Positions 14,934 to 23,791 of a DNA stretch of 28,867 nt are shown one piece after another. The notes under the pieces are model-generated. The model was not told the DNA's origin, did no database searches, and worked only from the letters and a program-made list of their open reading frames with translations. A program made the translations under genes and the position numbers. Where the stretch lies: assembly GCA_023415145.1 (NCBI GenBank), contig JAEZLW010000036.1:1-28867 (forward strand), written 5' to 3'. This stretch comes from Bacillota bacterium. Its GTDB lineage: Bacteria > Bacillota > Clostridia > Christensenellales > Aristaeellaceae. Numbering within the stretch: position 1 is the stretch's first letter; the number at the start of each line of letters is the position of its first letter.

Positions 14934-15633
14934 CTTTTTTGAAACCCTATCACAAAATTCATATCCGGGCCGGGGCATTTTGCTTGGCCGAACAGGTGAA
15001 TATGCCGTGATGGCCTATTTCATCATGGGCCGCAGCGAAAACAGCCGCAACCGCGTGTTTGTGAATTGGGAGGGCGGCATCCGTACCGAGGCCTTCGATC
15101 CGGAAAAGCTTATAGATCCATCACTCATCATCTATGCGCCAGTTCGCCTTGTGGGGGATCAAACCGTTGTCACCAATGGTGACCAAACCGATACCATTGT
15201 GAACTGTTTGCGAGATGGAAAAACCTTTGAGGAAGCGCTTCGCACACGCACCTTTGAGCCGGACGCGCCCAACTTTACGCCCCGCATCAGCGGCCTCCTA
15301 TCTGTGAAGGAGGGCAATTGCTCCTACCGCCTTTCGATTTTGAAAAGCGGTGATGGCAATCCGGCTGTCGCGCAGCGGTTCTTTTTCGAGTATCCGGAGC
15401 CCGTTCTTGGAGAGGGGCATCTGATTCATACCTACAAAGGCGACGGAAACCCTATTCCATCCTTCGAGGGGGAACCTGTGCGCGTGATACTGACGGAAAC
15501 GAATGTCGATGCTTTTGCCCAGGGGCTATGGGAAAGCCTGAATCCAGACAATAAGGTATCGCTGTTTGTGCGATACATCCGTCTGTCGGATGGAGAAACG
15601 TACACGCGTATCATCAACAAAAACAAGAAGTAA
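14920..15633 (+). CDS. purO: PurO-type IMP cyclohydrolase
   Basis: A 237-residue protein of the archaeal-type PurO (IMP_cyclohyd) family, proposed to cyclise FAICAR to IMP, the last step of the pathway. The family pattern is visible at the start, SYPGRGILLGRTGEYAVMAY followed by a SRNR segment, and again at LIIYAPVRLVGDQTVVTNGD. It starts at a GTG with a strong GGGGAGGG ribosome site and overlaps purN by 14 bases. It lies directly before a stand-alone AICAR transformylase, so the two genes together replace bifunctional PurH. The family is unrelated to the MGS-like cyclohydrolase domain of PurH. Function is inferred from family and context. Confidence 0.85.
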   Translation: MKPVDFFETLSQNSYPGRGILLGRTGEYAVMAYFIMGRSENSRNRVFVNWEGGIRTEAFDPEKLIDPSLIIYAPVRLVGDQTVVTNGDQTDTIVNCLRDGKTFEEALRTRTFEPDAPNFTPRISGLLSVKEGNCSYRLSILKSGDGNPAVAQRFFFEYPEPVLGEGHLIHTYKGDGNPIPSFEGEPVRVILTETNVDAFAQGLWESLNPDNKVSLFVRYIRLSDGETYTRIINKNKK

Positions 15634-15648
15634 GTGAGGCGAAAGATA

Positions 15649-16824
15649 ATGGCCGGGGAGCTGGCACTAAAATACGGCTGCAATCCCAATCAAAAACCGT
15701 CCCGTATATTTCTGCGGGACGGGGAGTTGCCCATTGAGGTTTTGGGCGGCAGGCCTGGGTATATCAATTTGTTGGACGCGCTGAACGGCTGGCAATTGGT
15801 AAGGGAGCTTAAGGCCGCTACCGGCATGCCTGCCGCGGCTTCCTTCAAGCATGTAAGCCCGGCTGGGGCTGCGGTGGGTCTTCCCTTAAACGATGTGCTC
15901 CGGCAGATTTATTTTGTGGGGAATAAAGCGCTCTCACCTTTGGCCTGTGCGTACGCCAGGGCACGGGGCGCCGACCGTATGTCCTCCTTCGGGGATTTTA
16001 TCGCTCTTTCAGATGTGTGCGATGTGGAGACATCGCTTTTAATCAAGCCGGAAGTATCCGACGGCGTCATCGCGCCGGGATATGCTCCGGAGGCACTGGA
16101 GATTTTGAAGGCCAAGCGCAACGGTGCCTACAATATCGTGAAGATCGACCCGGACTATGTACCTGATCCCATCGAACAGAAAGATGTTTTCGGCGTCACC
16201 TTTGAGCAAGGCCGGAACGAACTGAAAATCGATGAATCACTCCTTCAAAACGTGGTAACAGCCAATAAGGCCATTCCGGAAGATGCAAAAAGAGATCTGC
16301 TGATTTCACTGATCACACTGAAGTACACCCAGTCAAATTCTGTTTGCTATGCTTTAAACGGCCAGGTGATCGGCGTTGGGGCCGGGCAGCAGTCCCGCAT
16401 CCATTGCACCCGACTGGCAGGCAGCAAGGCGGACAACTGGTGGCTGAGGCAGCATCCCAAGGTGCTGGCGCTGCCCTTTGCCTCTACGTTAGGCCGCCCC
16501 GACAGGGACAATACCATCGATTTATACATCTCCGATGATTGCGGTGATGTGCTGGGGGAAAACAACTGGCATCAGTTTTTCATTGTACGGCCGGAGCCAC
16601 TTACCCCTGGGGAGCGCCGGGATTGGTTGGATAAATTAACGGGAGTATCTCTGGGCAGCGATGCTTTCTTCCCCTTCGGGGACAATATCCAACGGGCACG
16701 GCGCAGCGGTGTCCAGTATGTGGCTCAGCCCGGCGGTTCCGTGCGGGACGACCAGGTGATCTCAGCCTGCGATGCGTACGGCATGGCCATGTGCTTTACG
16801 GGCATCCGCCTGTTCCACCACTGA
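15649..16824 (+). CDS. Stand-alone AICAR formyltransferase (PurH C-terminal domain type)
   Basis: A 391-residue protein equal to the formyltransferase half of PurH, without the N-terminal IMP cyclohydrolase domain. It should convert AICAR to FAICAR with 10-formyl-THF. Diagnostic motifs are LALKYGCNPNQKPSRIF at the start, the catalytic K67-H68 in SFKHVSPAGAAVG, VGAGQQSRIHCTRLAGSKAD, and a C-terminal FPFGDNIQRARRSGVQYVAQ. The ATG at 15649 is preferred to the GTG at 15634, which itself overlaps the ribosome site (AAGTGAGG). Truncation is unlikely because the complementary activity is encoded immediately upstream and the ends look native. It is 14 bases upstream of purD. Confidence 0.93.
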   Translation: MAGELALKYGCNPNQKPSRIFLRDGELPIEVLGGRPGYINLLDALNGWQLVRELKAATGMPAAASFKHVSPAGAAVGLPLNDVLRQIYFVGNKALSPLACAYARARGADRMSSFGDFIALSDVCDVETSLLIKPEVSDGVIAPGYAPEALEILKAKRNGAYNIVKIDPDYVPDPIEQKDVFGVTFEQGRNELKIDESLLQNVVTANKAIPEDAKRDLLISLITLKYTQSNSVCYALNGQVIGVGAGQQSRIHCTRLAGSKADNWWLRQHPKVLALPFASTLGRPDRDNTIDLYISDDCGDVLGENNWHQFFIVRPEPLTPGERRDWLDKLTGVSLGSDAFFPFGDNIQRARRSGVQYVAQPGGSVRDDQVISACDAYGMAMCFTGIRLFHH

Positions 16825-16838
16825 TGGGAGGGAGCGCC

Positions 16839-18128
16839 ATGAAACTATTGCTGGTGGGCGGTGGCGGCCGGGAGCATGCCATCCTTTCAAAGCTTCGGGA
16901 AAACTCAAAAGTCAAGGAAATATATGTCCTTCCAGGCAATGGTGGCATGGAGGGGGAGGCCATCTGCGTGCCCATCAAGGCTACCGACGTGCAGGCCATC
17001 ACAGCCTTCGCCAAGGAAAAGGCTGTTGATTTCGCTGTGGTCGCCCCGGATGACCCCCTGTGCCTGGGGCTGGTGGATCTGCTCAATGAGGCCGGCATCC
17101 CCGCCTTCGGCCCGGACAAGAAAGCCGCCATGATTGAAGGCAGCAAGGTTTTCAGCAAAAATCTCATGAAAAAGTACGGCATTCCCACCGCAGCCTATGA
17201 AACGTTTGACGATGCACAGGCGGCATTGAAATACGTAAACAACTGCCAATATCCCGTTGTCATCAAGGCGGATGGCCTGGCGCTGGGCAAGGGTGTGCTG
17301 ATTTGCAATGCCAGGGCTGAGGCAGAGGATGCTATCCGCAGCATCATGGAGGAGAAAATCTTTGGCACGTCGGGCAGCTGGGTTGTCGTTGAAGAATTCC
17401 TGATGGGACCGGAAGTGTCTGTATTATGCTTTACCGACGGGAAGACCGTAAAGCCCATGGTTTCCTCCATGGACCACAAGCGGGCGCTGGATTTTGACCA
17501 GGGACTCAATACCGGCGGCATGGGCGCTGTGGCTCCCAACCCCTATTACACGGAGGAGTTGGCATCAAGGTGCATGAAGGAAATCTTTCTTCCCACCATC
17601 GATGCCATGAACCGGGAAGGTCGCACCTTCCGGGGCTGCCTGTTCTTTGGCCTGATGCTGACAGCATTTGGGCCCAAGGTGATCGAATACAATTGCCGTT
17701 TTGGCGACCCGGAAACGCAGGCGGTGCTGCCGCTTTTGCAAAGTGACCTATTGACCATCCTGCAATCAACTGTGGATGGGACGCTAGATAAAACGGATGT
17801 TTCCTTTTCCACCGGTGCTTCCTGTTGTGTGGTGGCGGCCAGCGGCGGCTATCCCATAGCCTATGAGACCGGCAAGGAAATCAACGGGCTGGATGGTACG
17901 AGGGAACCGGACATATACCATTTCCACGCTGGCACAAAGCGGTTGGAGGACGGAAAAATCGTTACCTCCGGCGGGCGGGTGCTGGGCATCACCGCTGTGG
18001 CGGATTCGCTTGAAGAAGCGGTGGAAAAAGCCTATCGCGCATGTGAAGCCGTTTCTTTTGAAAAGATGCACCTACGCCATGATATCGGGCAGCAAGCCCT
18101 GAAGGCTTATACCAATTCAAAACCTTAA
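16839..18128 (+). CDS. purD: Phosphoribosylamine-glycine ligase
   Basis: GAR synthetase of 429 residues, an ATP-grasp enzyme coupling phosphoribosylamine with glycine. The N-terminal domain begins LLLVGGGGREHAI; ATP-grasp features include VIKADGLALGKGV, VVEEFLMGPEVSVLCFTDG and the signature FDQGLNTGGMGAVAP; the metal/ATP segment is VIEYNCRFGDPETQAVLP. The ATG at 16839 is preceded by GGGAGGGAG; the longer reading from 16791 extends into the previous gene. The stop is followed by a 160-base gap with a large palindrome before purL. Confidence 0.97.
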   Translation: MKLLLVGGGGREHAILSKLRENSKVKEIYVLPGNGGMEGEAICVPIKATDVQAITAFAKEKAVDFAVVAPDDPLCLGLVDLLNEAGIPAFGPDKKAAMIEGSKVFSKNLMKKYGIPTAAYETFDDAQAALKYVNNCQYPVVIKADGLALGKGVLICNARAEAEDAIRSIMEEKIFGTSGSWVVVEEFLMGPEVSVLCFTDGKTVKPMVSSMDHKRALDFDQGLNTGGMGAVAPNPYYTEELASRCMKEIFLPTIDAMNREGRTFRGCLFFGLMLTAFGPKVIEYNCRFGDPETQAVLPLLQSDLLTILQSTVDGTLDKTDVSFSTGASCCVVAASGGYPIAYETGKEINGLDGTREPDIYHFHAGTKRLEDGKIVTSGGRVLGITAVADSLEEAVEKAYRACEAVSFEKMHLRHDIGQQALKAYTNSKP

Positions 18129-18247
18129 CGCATCGTCACTGCGGACCATTTCGCGCATGACGGCGTCGTTTTCCGCTCCACGTAGCGCTGCTACGCGTCG
18201 CTTAGGCTCCTTGCCCTGCGCAAAAATTTCTCAGCTTTGAATGCGTT
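18127..18247. repeat. Large near-symmetric palindromic element between purD and purL
   Basis: Nested complementary arms share one centre near 18187: outer 18127-18133 / 18241-18247 (AACGCAT / ATGCGTT), middle 18149-18157 / 18217-18225 (TTTCGCGCA / TGCGCAAAA, one mismatch) and inner 18181-18186 / 18190-18195 (CGTAGC / GCTACG, loop GCT). The outer arm begins inside the purD stop codon. Two related segments, GGCGTCG..GCTCC (about 18162-18179) and GCGTCG..GGCTCC (18195-18210), flank the inner hairpin. Read in reverse complement, one arm contains CTGAGAAATTTTTGC, similar to the right ends of repeat copies A and B. It has no U tract and no reading frame. It is probably a REP/MITE-like element that may also act as an RNA-stability barrier in the operon. 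Confidence 0.6.
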
Positions 18248-18289
18248 CATGTTTTTCATTGGTATTGAAAAAGATAAGGGGGGACCGGC

Positions 18290-21200
18290 ATGCCTGTTTT
18301 CCGTTTGTATGTTGAGAAAAAAGCACCTTATGCCGTGGAGGCCGCGCAGCTTCTTCAAGAAATCCGCGTCCTGATGGGGATTGAAAGCGTAACAGAATTG
18401 CGCCTGCTCAACCGCTATGATGTGGAGGGCATCGACCAGGCGCTTTTTGAAACATGCAAGCCTGTCGTTTTTTTTGAGCCGCAGCTTGACAATGCCTATC
18501 ATGAACTGCCTTTTATCAATGGTACGGTCTTTGCCGTGGAGCCTCTGCCCGGACAATTCGACCAGCGGGCCGATTCCTGCGCGGAGTGCATTGCGCTTGT
18601 GATAAAGGGTGAGCGGCCCACTGTGCGTACTGCCAGGGTGTATGTGCTTGGCGGGAATCCTTCGGAGGATGAAATCCAGCGGATCAAAAAGTATGTGATC
18701 AACCCTGTGGAAAGCCGGGAAGCTTCCCTTTACGACCGCGATACGTTGAAAATGGATTATCTGGAACCGGAGGATATTGAGGTGTTGCACGGCTTCCGCA
18801 AGCTGGACAGGGACGCCGTGGGGGAGTTTGTACGCAAGTACGGCCTGGCCATGGATGCGGAGGACCTGCTCTTTTGCCAGAATTATTTCCTTACGGAAAA
18901 CCGTGACCCCACCTTGACGGAAATCCGCATGATCGACACCTATTGGTCCGACCACTGCCGGCATACCACCTTCCTCACGGTATTGGATGAGGTCAATATC
19001 GAAAAGGAGCGGGTGGAAAAGGCTTTTCTGCGTTACCTGAAGCTTCGCGATGCGGTGCATGAGGGAAAGGACAAGCCTGTCACGCTCATGGACATTGCCA
19101 CCATCGGAGCCAAGTACCTGAAAAAGCAGGGCAAGCTATTAAACCTGGACGTATCCGATGAAATCAACGCCTGTTCCATTGAAATCACCGTGGATGTGGA
19201 CGGAAGGCCCGAGCCTTGGCTTTTGATGTTCAAAAACGAAACGCACAACCATCCCACGGAGATCGAGCCCTTCGGCGGTGCGGCCACCTGCATCGGCGGA
19301 GCCATCCGCGACCCTCTATCAGGACGTACCTACGTGTATCAGGCCATGCGGGTGACCGGTGCGGCGGACCCGCTGGTTCCGTTGGAAAAAACGCTGCCTG
19401 GCAAGCTGCCCCAACGCAAGATTACCACCACCGCCGCGGCGGGCTACAGCTCCTACGGCAACCAGATCGGCCTGGCAACCGGTTTTGTGGATGAAGTCTA
19501 CCATCCTGGCTATGTGGCCAAGCGCATGGAAATCGGCGCGGTGTTGGGCGCTGCCCCCAAGGCAAGCGTCCGCCGGGAGACGCCTGCCCCCGGCGACGCC
19601 GTGGTACTTCTGGGTGGCCGCACAGGCCGGGACGGCTGCGGCGGGGCTACGGGTTCCAGCAAGTCCCACAAGCTGACCAGCATTGATACCTGCGGCGCAG
19701 AGGTGCAAAAGGGCAACGCGCCTACAGAGCGCAAGCTTCAAAGGCTGTTCCGCAATCCCGATGTCACCCGCCTCATCAAGCGCTGCAACGATTTCGGGGC
19801 CGGGGGTGTATCTGTCGCCATAGGTGAGCTGGCTGATGGGTTGAACATTAATCTTGACGCCGTGCCTAAAAAGTACGAGGGCTTGAGCGGCACCGAGCTT
19901 GCCATCTCCGAAAGCCAGGAGCGCATGGCTGTGGTGCTTTCCCCGGAGGATGTGCAAGCCTTCCTAACGGAAGCCCGGAAAGAGAATATTGAAGCCACTG
20001 TCGTAGCTCATGTGAAGGAGCAAAAGCGCTTGACCATGACCTGGCGGGGAAAAACCATTGTGGATGTAAGCCGGGAATTTTTGAACTCCAACGGCGCTCA
20101 AAAGCATACCTCCGCCTGGGTGAAGCAGGGTGAAATCATCAAGAAGGATACACTGACTGGAACGCTAAAGGAAAAACTGACTGCACTGATGTCCGACTTG
20201 AACGTATGCGGAAAAAAGGGATTGGTGGAGCGGTTCGATTCCACCATCGGCGCGGGAACGGTGGTCATGCCCTTTGGCGGCAAGCGCCAGTTGACGCCGG
20301 TTCAAACCATGGCTGCCAAGATGCCAGTGGAGACAGGGGATACTTCGGTCTGCTCCGGCATGGCGTATGGTTTCAATCCATACCTGATGGAGCAAGACCC
20401 CTATGAGGGAGCATACCTGGCGGTGGCGGAAAGCATTGCCAAGCTGACAGCGGCGGGCTTTTCCCGAAAGGATGCGTACCTTACGTTCCAGGAATATTTC
20501 GAGCGGCTGGGCATAAAGCCCGAGCGCTGGGGCAAGCCCTTGGCGGCGCTCCTTGGCGCGCTGGACGCACAGCTTGATTTCGGGATCGCCGCTATCGGGG
20601 GAAAGGACAGCATGTCTGGCTCCTTTGAGAATCTGGATGTGCCGCCGACATTGGTTTCCTTTGCCGTGGCACCCGGACGGGCGGAGTATGTGTCCTCCCC
20701 CGAGTTCAAGCAGCCGGGCCACAAGGTGGTTTTGCTTTCGGCTGATCCCCTCAACGATCCGAATGGTTTTTTGCAAACGCTGGACATGGTGGAAACGCTT
20801 CTTCATCAAAAGAAAGCCTGCTCAGCCTGGGCCGTGGGCTTTGGCGGCATTGCAGAAGGAATCGTGAAAATGGCGCTGGGGAACCAAATCGGGTTTGCAC
20901 TCAGCGAAGCATTTGCCGGCGATTTGTTTGCTTTGCAATATGGCAGCTTTATTCTGGAGCTTTCGGAGGATATGCCTGTCGGGGAAGCCCTGGGCCATAC
21001 AACGGAAGCTTATACCTTTGCAACCTACGGCGAGACAGTTGACCTGACTGTGGTGCAGGAAGCCTGGGAAAGCAAGCTGGAGTCTGTTTTTCCTTACCGC
21101 AGCAAAACATCGGTTGACAAGCCTGATGTTTTCTCCTATGCTGTAGATGGGCGTGTTTCCCCAAAGATTGGTTGTGCCCGCCCCCGTGCCTTTATTCCCG

Positions 21201-21976
21201 TGTTCCCCGGCACCAACTGCGAGGTGGACACGGTGCGCGCGCTTTACCGTGCCGGTGCGGATGCCGATGTGTTTGTATTGAACAACCTTTCGCCTTCCGC
21301 CATTTCGGATAGCTTGCTGGATGCCCAAAGGCGGATAAACAATTGCCAGATGATCGTGCTTCCCGGCGGATTTTCAGCCGGCGACGCGCCGGCTGGCTCC
21401 GGCAAGTTCATTACCGCTTTCTTTAGAAATCCCCGCATGAAGGACAGTGTTCATGATCTTTTGTTCAAGCGGGACGGGCTGATGCTCGGCATCTGCAACG
21501 GCTTTCAGGCGTTGATCAAGCTGGGTCTTTTACCCTATGGGGAAATCATCGATACGGATGAAAGCTGCCCCACCCTGACCTACAATGTCATCGGCCGCCA
21601 TCAGAGCATGCTTACACATACCCGGGTCGCATCCAACAAATCCCCTTGGCTAAGCAGGTGCCGGGTGGGGGATATCCACACCATCGCCATATCCCACGGC
21701 GAAGGCCGTTTTGTGGCCCCGGAGGCGCTGATTTTAAAGCTTGCCAAAGAGGGGCAAATCGCTACCCAGTATGTGGACCTAACAGGGGAACCTACCATGG
21801 CTCTGCCGTATAATCCCAATGGCTCCTATGCGGCCATTGAGGCCATTTCCTCTCCGGACGGGCGGATTTTGGGAAAGATGTGCCACACCGAGCGCAGCGG
21901 GGAACACCTGTACAAGAACGTGGACGGCAACAAGCTCCAGCCCCTTTTCGAAGGCGGAGTTGATTACTTCCAGTAA
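18290..21976 (+). CDS. purL: Phosphoribosylformylglycinamidine synthase, single-chain (PurL-PurQ fusion, clostridial type)
   Basis: A 1228-residue FGAM synthase that uses glutamine and ATP to convert FGAR to FGAM. The N-terminal region (about 1-150) replaces PurS. A linker with YWSDHCRHTTFL follows, then the synthase core with FKNETHNHPTEIEPFGGAAT (about 313-332), TGSSKSHKL and the second half with DSTIGAGTVVMPFGGKRQ and IAAIGGKDSMSG. From about 960 a glutamine amidotransferase domain begins (FIPVFPGTNCEVDT), with nucleophile C1067 in LGICNGFQAL and the catalytic histidine in AISHGEGRF. The fused form explains the absence of purS and purQ. A G-rich ribosome site (AAGGGGGG) lies six bases before the ATG. 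All catalytic residues appear intact. Confidence 0.97.
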   Translation: MPVFRLYVEKKAPYAVEAAQLLQEIRVLMGIESVTELRLLNRYDVEGIDQALFETCKPVVFFEPQLDNAYHELPFINGTVFAVEPLPGQFDQRADSCAECIALVIKGERPTVRTARVYVLGGNPSEDEIQRIKKYVINPVESREASLYDRDTLKMDYLEPEDIEVLHGFRKLDRDAVGEFVRKYGLAMDAEDLLFCQNYFLTENRDPTLTEIRMIDTYWSDHCRHTTFLTVLDEVNIEKERVEKAFLRYLKLRDAVHEGKDKPVTLMDIATIGAKYLKKQGKLLNLDVSDEINACSIEITVDVDGRPEPWLLMFKNETHNHPTEIEPFGGAATCIGGAIRDPLSGRTYVYQAMRVTGAADPLVPLEKTLPGKLPQRKITTTAAAGYSSYGNQIGLATGFVDEVYHPGYVAKRMEIGAVLGAAPKASVRRETPAPGDAVVLLGGRTGRDGCGGATGSSKSHKLTSIDTCGAEVQKGNAPTERKLQRLFRNPDVTRLIKRCNDFGAGGVSVAIGELADGLNINLDAVPKKYEGLSGTELAISESQERMAVVLSPEDVQAFLTEARKENIEATVVAHVKEQKRLTMTWRGKTIVDVSREFLNSNGAQKHTSAWVKQGEIIKKDTLTGTLKEKLTALMSDLNVCGKKGLVERFDSTIGAGTVVMPFGGKRQLTPVQTMAAKMPVETGDTSVCSGMAYGFNPYLMEQDPYEGAYLAVAESIAKLTAAGFSRKDAYLTFQEYFERLGIKPERWGKPLAALLGALDAQLDFGIAAIGGKDSMSGSFENLDVPPTLVSFAVAPGRAEYVSSPEFKQPGHKVVLLSADPLNDPNGFLQTLDMVETLLHQKKACSAWAVGFGGIAEGIVKMALGNQIGFALSEAFAGDLFALQYGSFILELSEDMPVGEALGHTTEAYTFATYGETVDLTVVQEAWESKLESVFPYRSKTSVDKPDVFSYAVDGRVSPKIGCARPRAFIPVFPGTNCEVDTVRALYRAGADADVFVLNNLSPSAISDSLLDAQRRINNCQMIVLPGGFSAGDAPAGSGKFITAFFRNPRMKDSVHDLLFKRDGLMLGICNGFQALIKLGLLPYGEIIDTDESCPTLTYNVIGRHQSMLTHTRVASNKSPWLSRCRVGDIHTIAISHGEGRFVAPEALILKLAKEGQIATQYVDLTGEPTMALPYNPNGSYAAIEAISSPDGRILGKMCHTERSGEHLYKNVDGNKLQPLFEGGVDYFQ

Positions 21977-21978
21977 TA

Positions 21979-22295
21979 TCGAGAAAATGGCTTTGCCATT
22001 TTCTCGAATCTGCACGACTCACTTATAGCCTTTGCACTGTCCTGCGCTTCGCTTGTCCTGTGCAAGGCATACGGCCAGTGAATCGTGTAAGGAATGCTTG
22101 CTTCGCAAACGCCCCGCCCGGTCCGGAAGCTCTATCGTCGCCTTGCTTCGCTATCGCTCGGACGGCTCGTTTCGCTTCCCGCCTTCGCCCTGCCCATTCC
22201 CGCCACTGGCGGGGGCATGGTTACGGCGCCAGTAAAGCCGGGTGAGACGATTATAAACGAGGGGATTCGGCCCCTCGTTGCTCCCTGAGAATTTT
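21979..22295 (+). repeat. Structured intergenic repeat, copy B (with expanded apical arm)
   Basis: Begins two bases after the purL stop. Stem 1 is again a perfect 13-bp stem with a TTT loop (21979-21991 / 21995-22007). Relative to copy A, two A-T pairs have become G-C pairs with both partners changed. Stem 2 (22013-22023 / 22077-22087, one mismatch) and its inner stems (22028-22030 / 22066-22068 and 22034-22037 / 22060-22063) keep the copy A shape with different bases. Stem 3 is 22098-22101 / 22105-22108. Stem 4 keeps CCCGG (22117-22121) and CCGGG (22238-22242), but its AAA loop is replaced by about 115 bases containing an extra hairpin (22199-22204 / 22208-22213). Stem 5 is 22256-22264 / 22271-22279. 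Conserved single-stranded blocks include GTAAGGAA, CGCCCCG, AAAGCCGGGTGA and ACGATTA. Several short open frames cross it but none looks coding. Confidence 0.75.
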
Positions 22296-22346
22296 GCTAT
22301 CAACAGTATGTGGCTGATGAGAGTGACAGTTGGAGGCGGATTGATT

Positions 22347-23777
22347 TTGGATCACAGCGGATACGTGAGCCCCTTTTCCACCCGGTATGCCAGCCGGGAG
22401 ATGCAGTATGTGTTTTCAGATGACAACAAATTCAAGACCTGGCGCAGGCTTTGGCTGGCTTTGGCGAAAGCAGAGAATAAGCTGGGCTTGCCTGTCACCC
22501 AGGTGCAGATTGACGAGCTTGCTTCTCATTTGGAGGATATCAACTACGACGATGCCAATCGCCGTGAAAAGGAATGCCGCCACGACGTGATGAGCCATGT
22601 CTATGCCTATGGGTTGCAATGTCCCAAGGCTCAGGGCATCATCCACCTGGGGGCAACCTCCTGCTATGTGGGGGACAACACCGACATCATCGTCATGAAG
22701 CAGGGCCTTGCAATCATCCGCCGCAAGCTGCTAAACGTGTTGGCGTTGCTGGCGAAATTTTCGGAAGAACACAAGGGGCTGCCGGCACTGGCCTATACCC
22801 ACCTGCAGCCTGCCCAGCTGACCACTGTGGGCAAGCGGGCCACGCTGTGGATGAACGAGCTGCATATGGATTTTCTGGAAATACAGCAGCGCATGGAGAA
22901 CCTTGCTCTTCTGGGCAACAAGGGCACCACCGGCACCCAGGCCAGCTTTGTGGAACTGTTTGACGGCGACGGTGAAAAGGTGAAGGCCCTGGAAGCGGAC
23001 ATCGCCGCAGAGATGGGTTTTTCAAAAGTCGTGCCCGTATCCGGGCAAACCTACTCCCGTAAGGTGGATTATCAGGTGGTGAGCGCCCTTGCCGGAATAG
23101 CTCAGAGCGCCAGTAAGTTTTCCTATGACCTGCGGCTTTTGCAAAGCTTCAAGGAGATAGAGGAACCATTTGAGGAAAGCCAAATCGGCTCCTCCGCCAT
23201 GCCCTACAAGCGCAACCCAATGCGGTCCGAGCGCATCACGGCTCTTTCGCGGTATGTGATGGTGGATGTGCTGAACTCCGCCTTCACTGCCGGGACCCAG
23301 TGGTTCGAACGCACCCTGGATGACAGCGCCAACCGCCGTATCGCTGTGGCGGAGGCGTTTTTGGGTGTGGATGCCATCCTGAATATCCTGCTCAATGTAT
23401 GCGACGGGCTGGTGGTGTATCCCCAGGTGATCCACCGCAGGGTGATGGAAGAATTGCCTTTCATGGCCAGCGAAAACATTCTCATGGACGCGGTGAAGCA
23501 AGGCGGTGACAGGCAGGAGTTGCATGAAAGAATCCGCGTTCATGCCCAGGCTGCGGCCAAGGTGGTAAAGGAGCAGGGCGGGAAAAACGACCTGCTGGAC
23601 CGCATTGCAAGCGATGCAGCGTTTGGCCTGAACATGGAAGACATGCAAAAGCTACTGGACCCCAGCCGTTTTATCGGCCGCAGCCGGGAACAGGTGGAAG
23701 AATATCTGAGCGAGGTCATCTATCCGCTGCTGAAAGAATACAATGCCCAGGGAGAAACGTATGAACTGACCGTGTAG
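22347..23777 (+). CDS. purB: Adenylosuccinate lyase
   Basis: Lyase of the fumarase/aspartase superfamily, about 476 residues, which releases fumarate from SAICAR and from adenylosuccinate. The signature SSAMPYKRNPMRSERI is present, with the catalytic histidine regions HDVMSHVYAY and AYTHLQPAQLTTVGKR and the start YVSPFSTRYASREMQYVF typical of the long clostridial form. I place the start at the TTG at 22347, ten bases after GGAGG (22332-22336), giving an N terminus a few residues before the conserved YVSP. In-frame ATG codons further left (from 22278) lack a ribosome site and lie in or beside the repeat. The MIF-like gene starts 14 bases downstream. Confidence 0.93.
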   Translation: MDHSGYVSPFSTRYASREMQYVFSDDNKFKTWRRLWLALAKAENKLGLPVTQVQIDELASHLEDINYDDANRREKECRHDVMSHVYAYGLQCPKAQGIIHLGATSCYVGDNTDIIVMKQGLAIIRRKLLNVLALLAKFSEEHKGLPALAYTHLQPAQLTTVGKRATLWMNELHMDFLEIQQRMENLALLGNKGTTGTQASFVELFDGDGEKVKALEADIAAEMGFSKVVPVSGQTYSRKVDYQVVSALAGIAQSASKFSYDLRLLQSFKEIEEPFEESQIGSSAMPYKRNPMRSERITALSRYVMVDVLNSAFTAGTQWFERTLDDSANRRIAVAEAFLGVDAILNILLNVCDGLVVYPQVIHRRVMEELPFMASENILMDAVKQGGDRQELHERIRVHAQAAAKVVKEQGGKNDLLDRIASDAAFGLNMEDMQKLLDPSRFIGRSREQVEEYLSEVIYPLLKEYNAQGETYELTV

Positions 23778-23791
23778 AGAGGAGAGAAAAC

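Noticed and set aside
22032..22288. Overlapping open frames within the purL-purB gap
   Set aside because: They lie inside the structured repeat, are arginine- and proline-rich in a low-complexity way, lack ribosome sites and do not match copy A.
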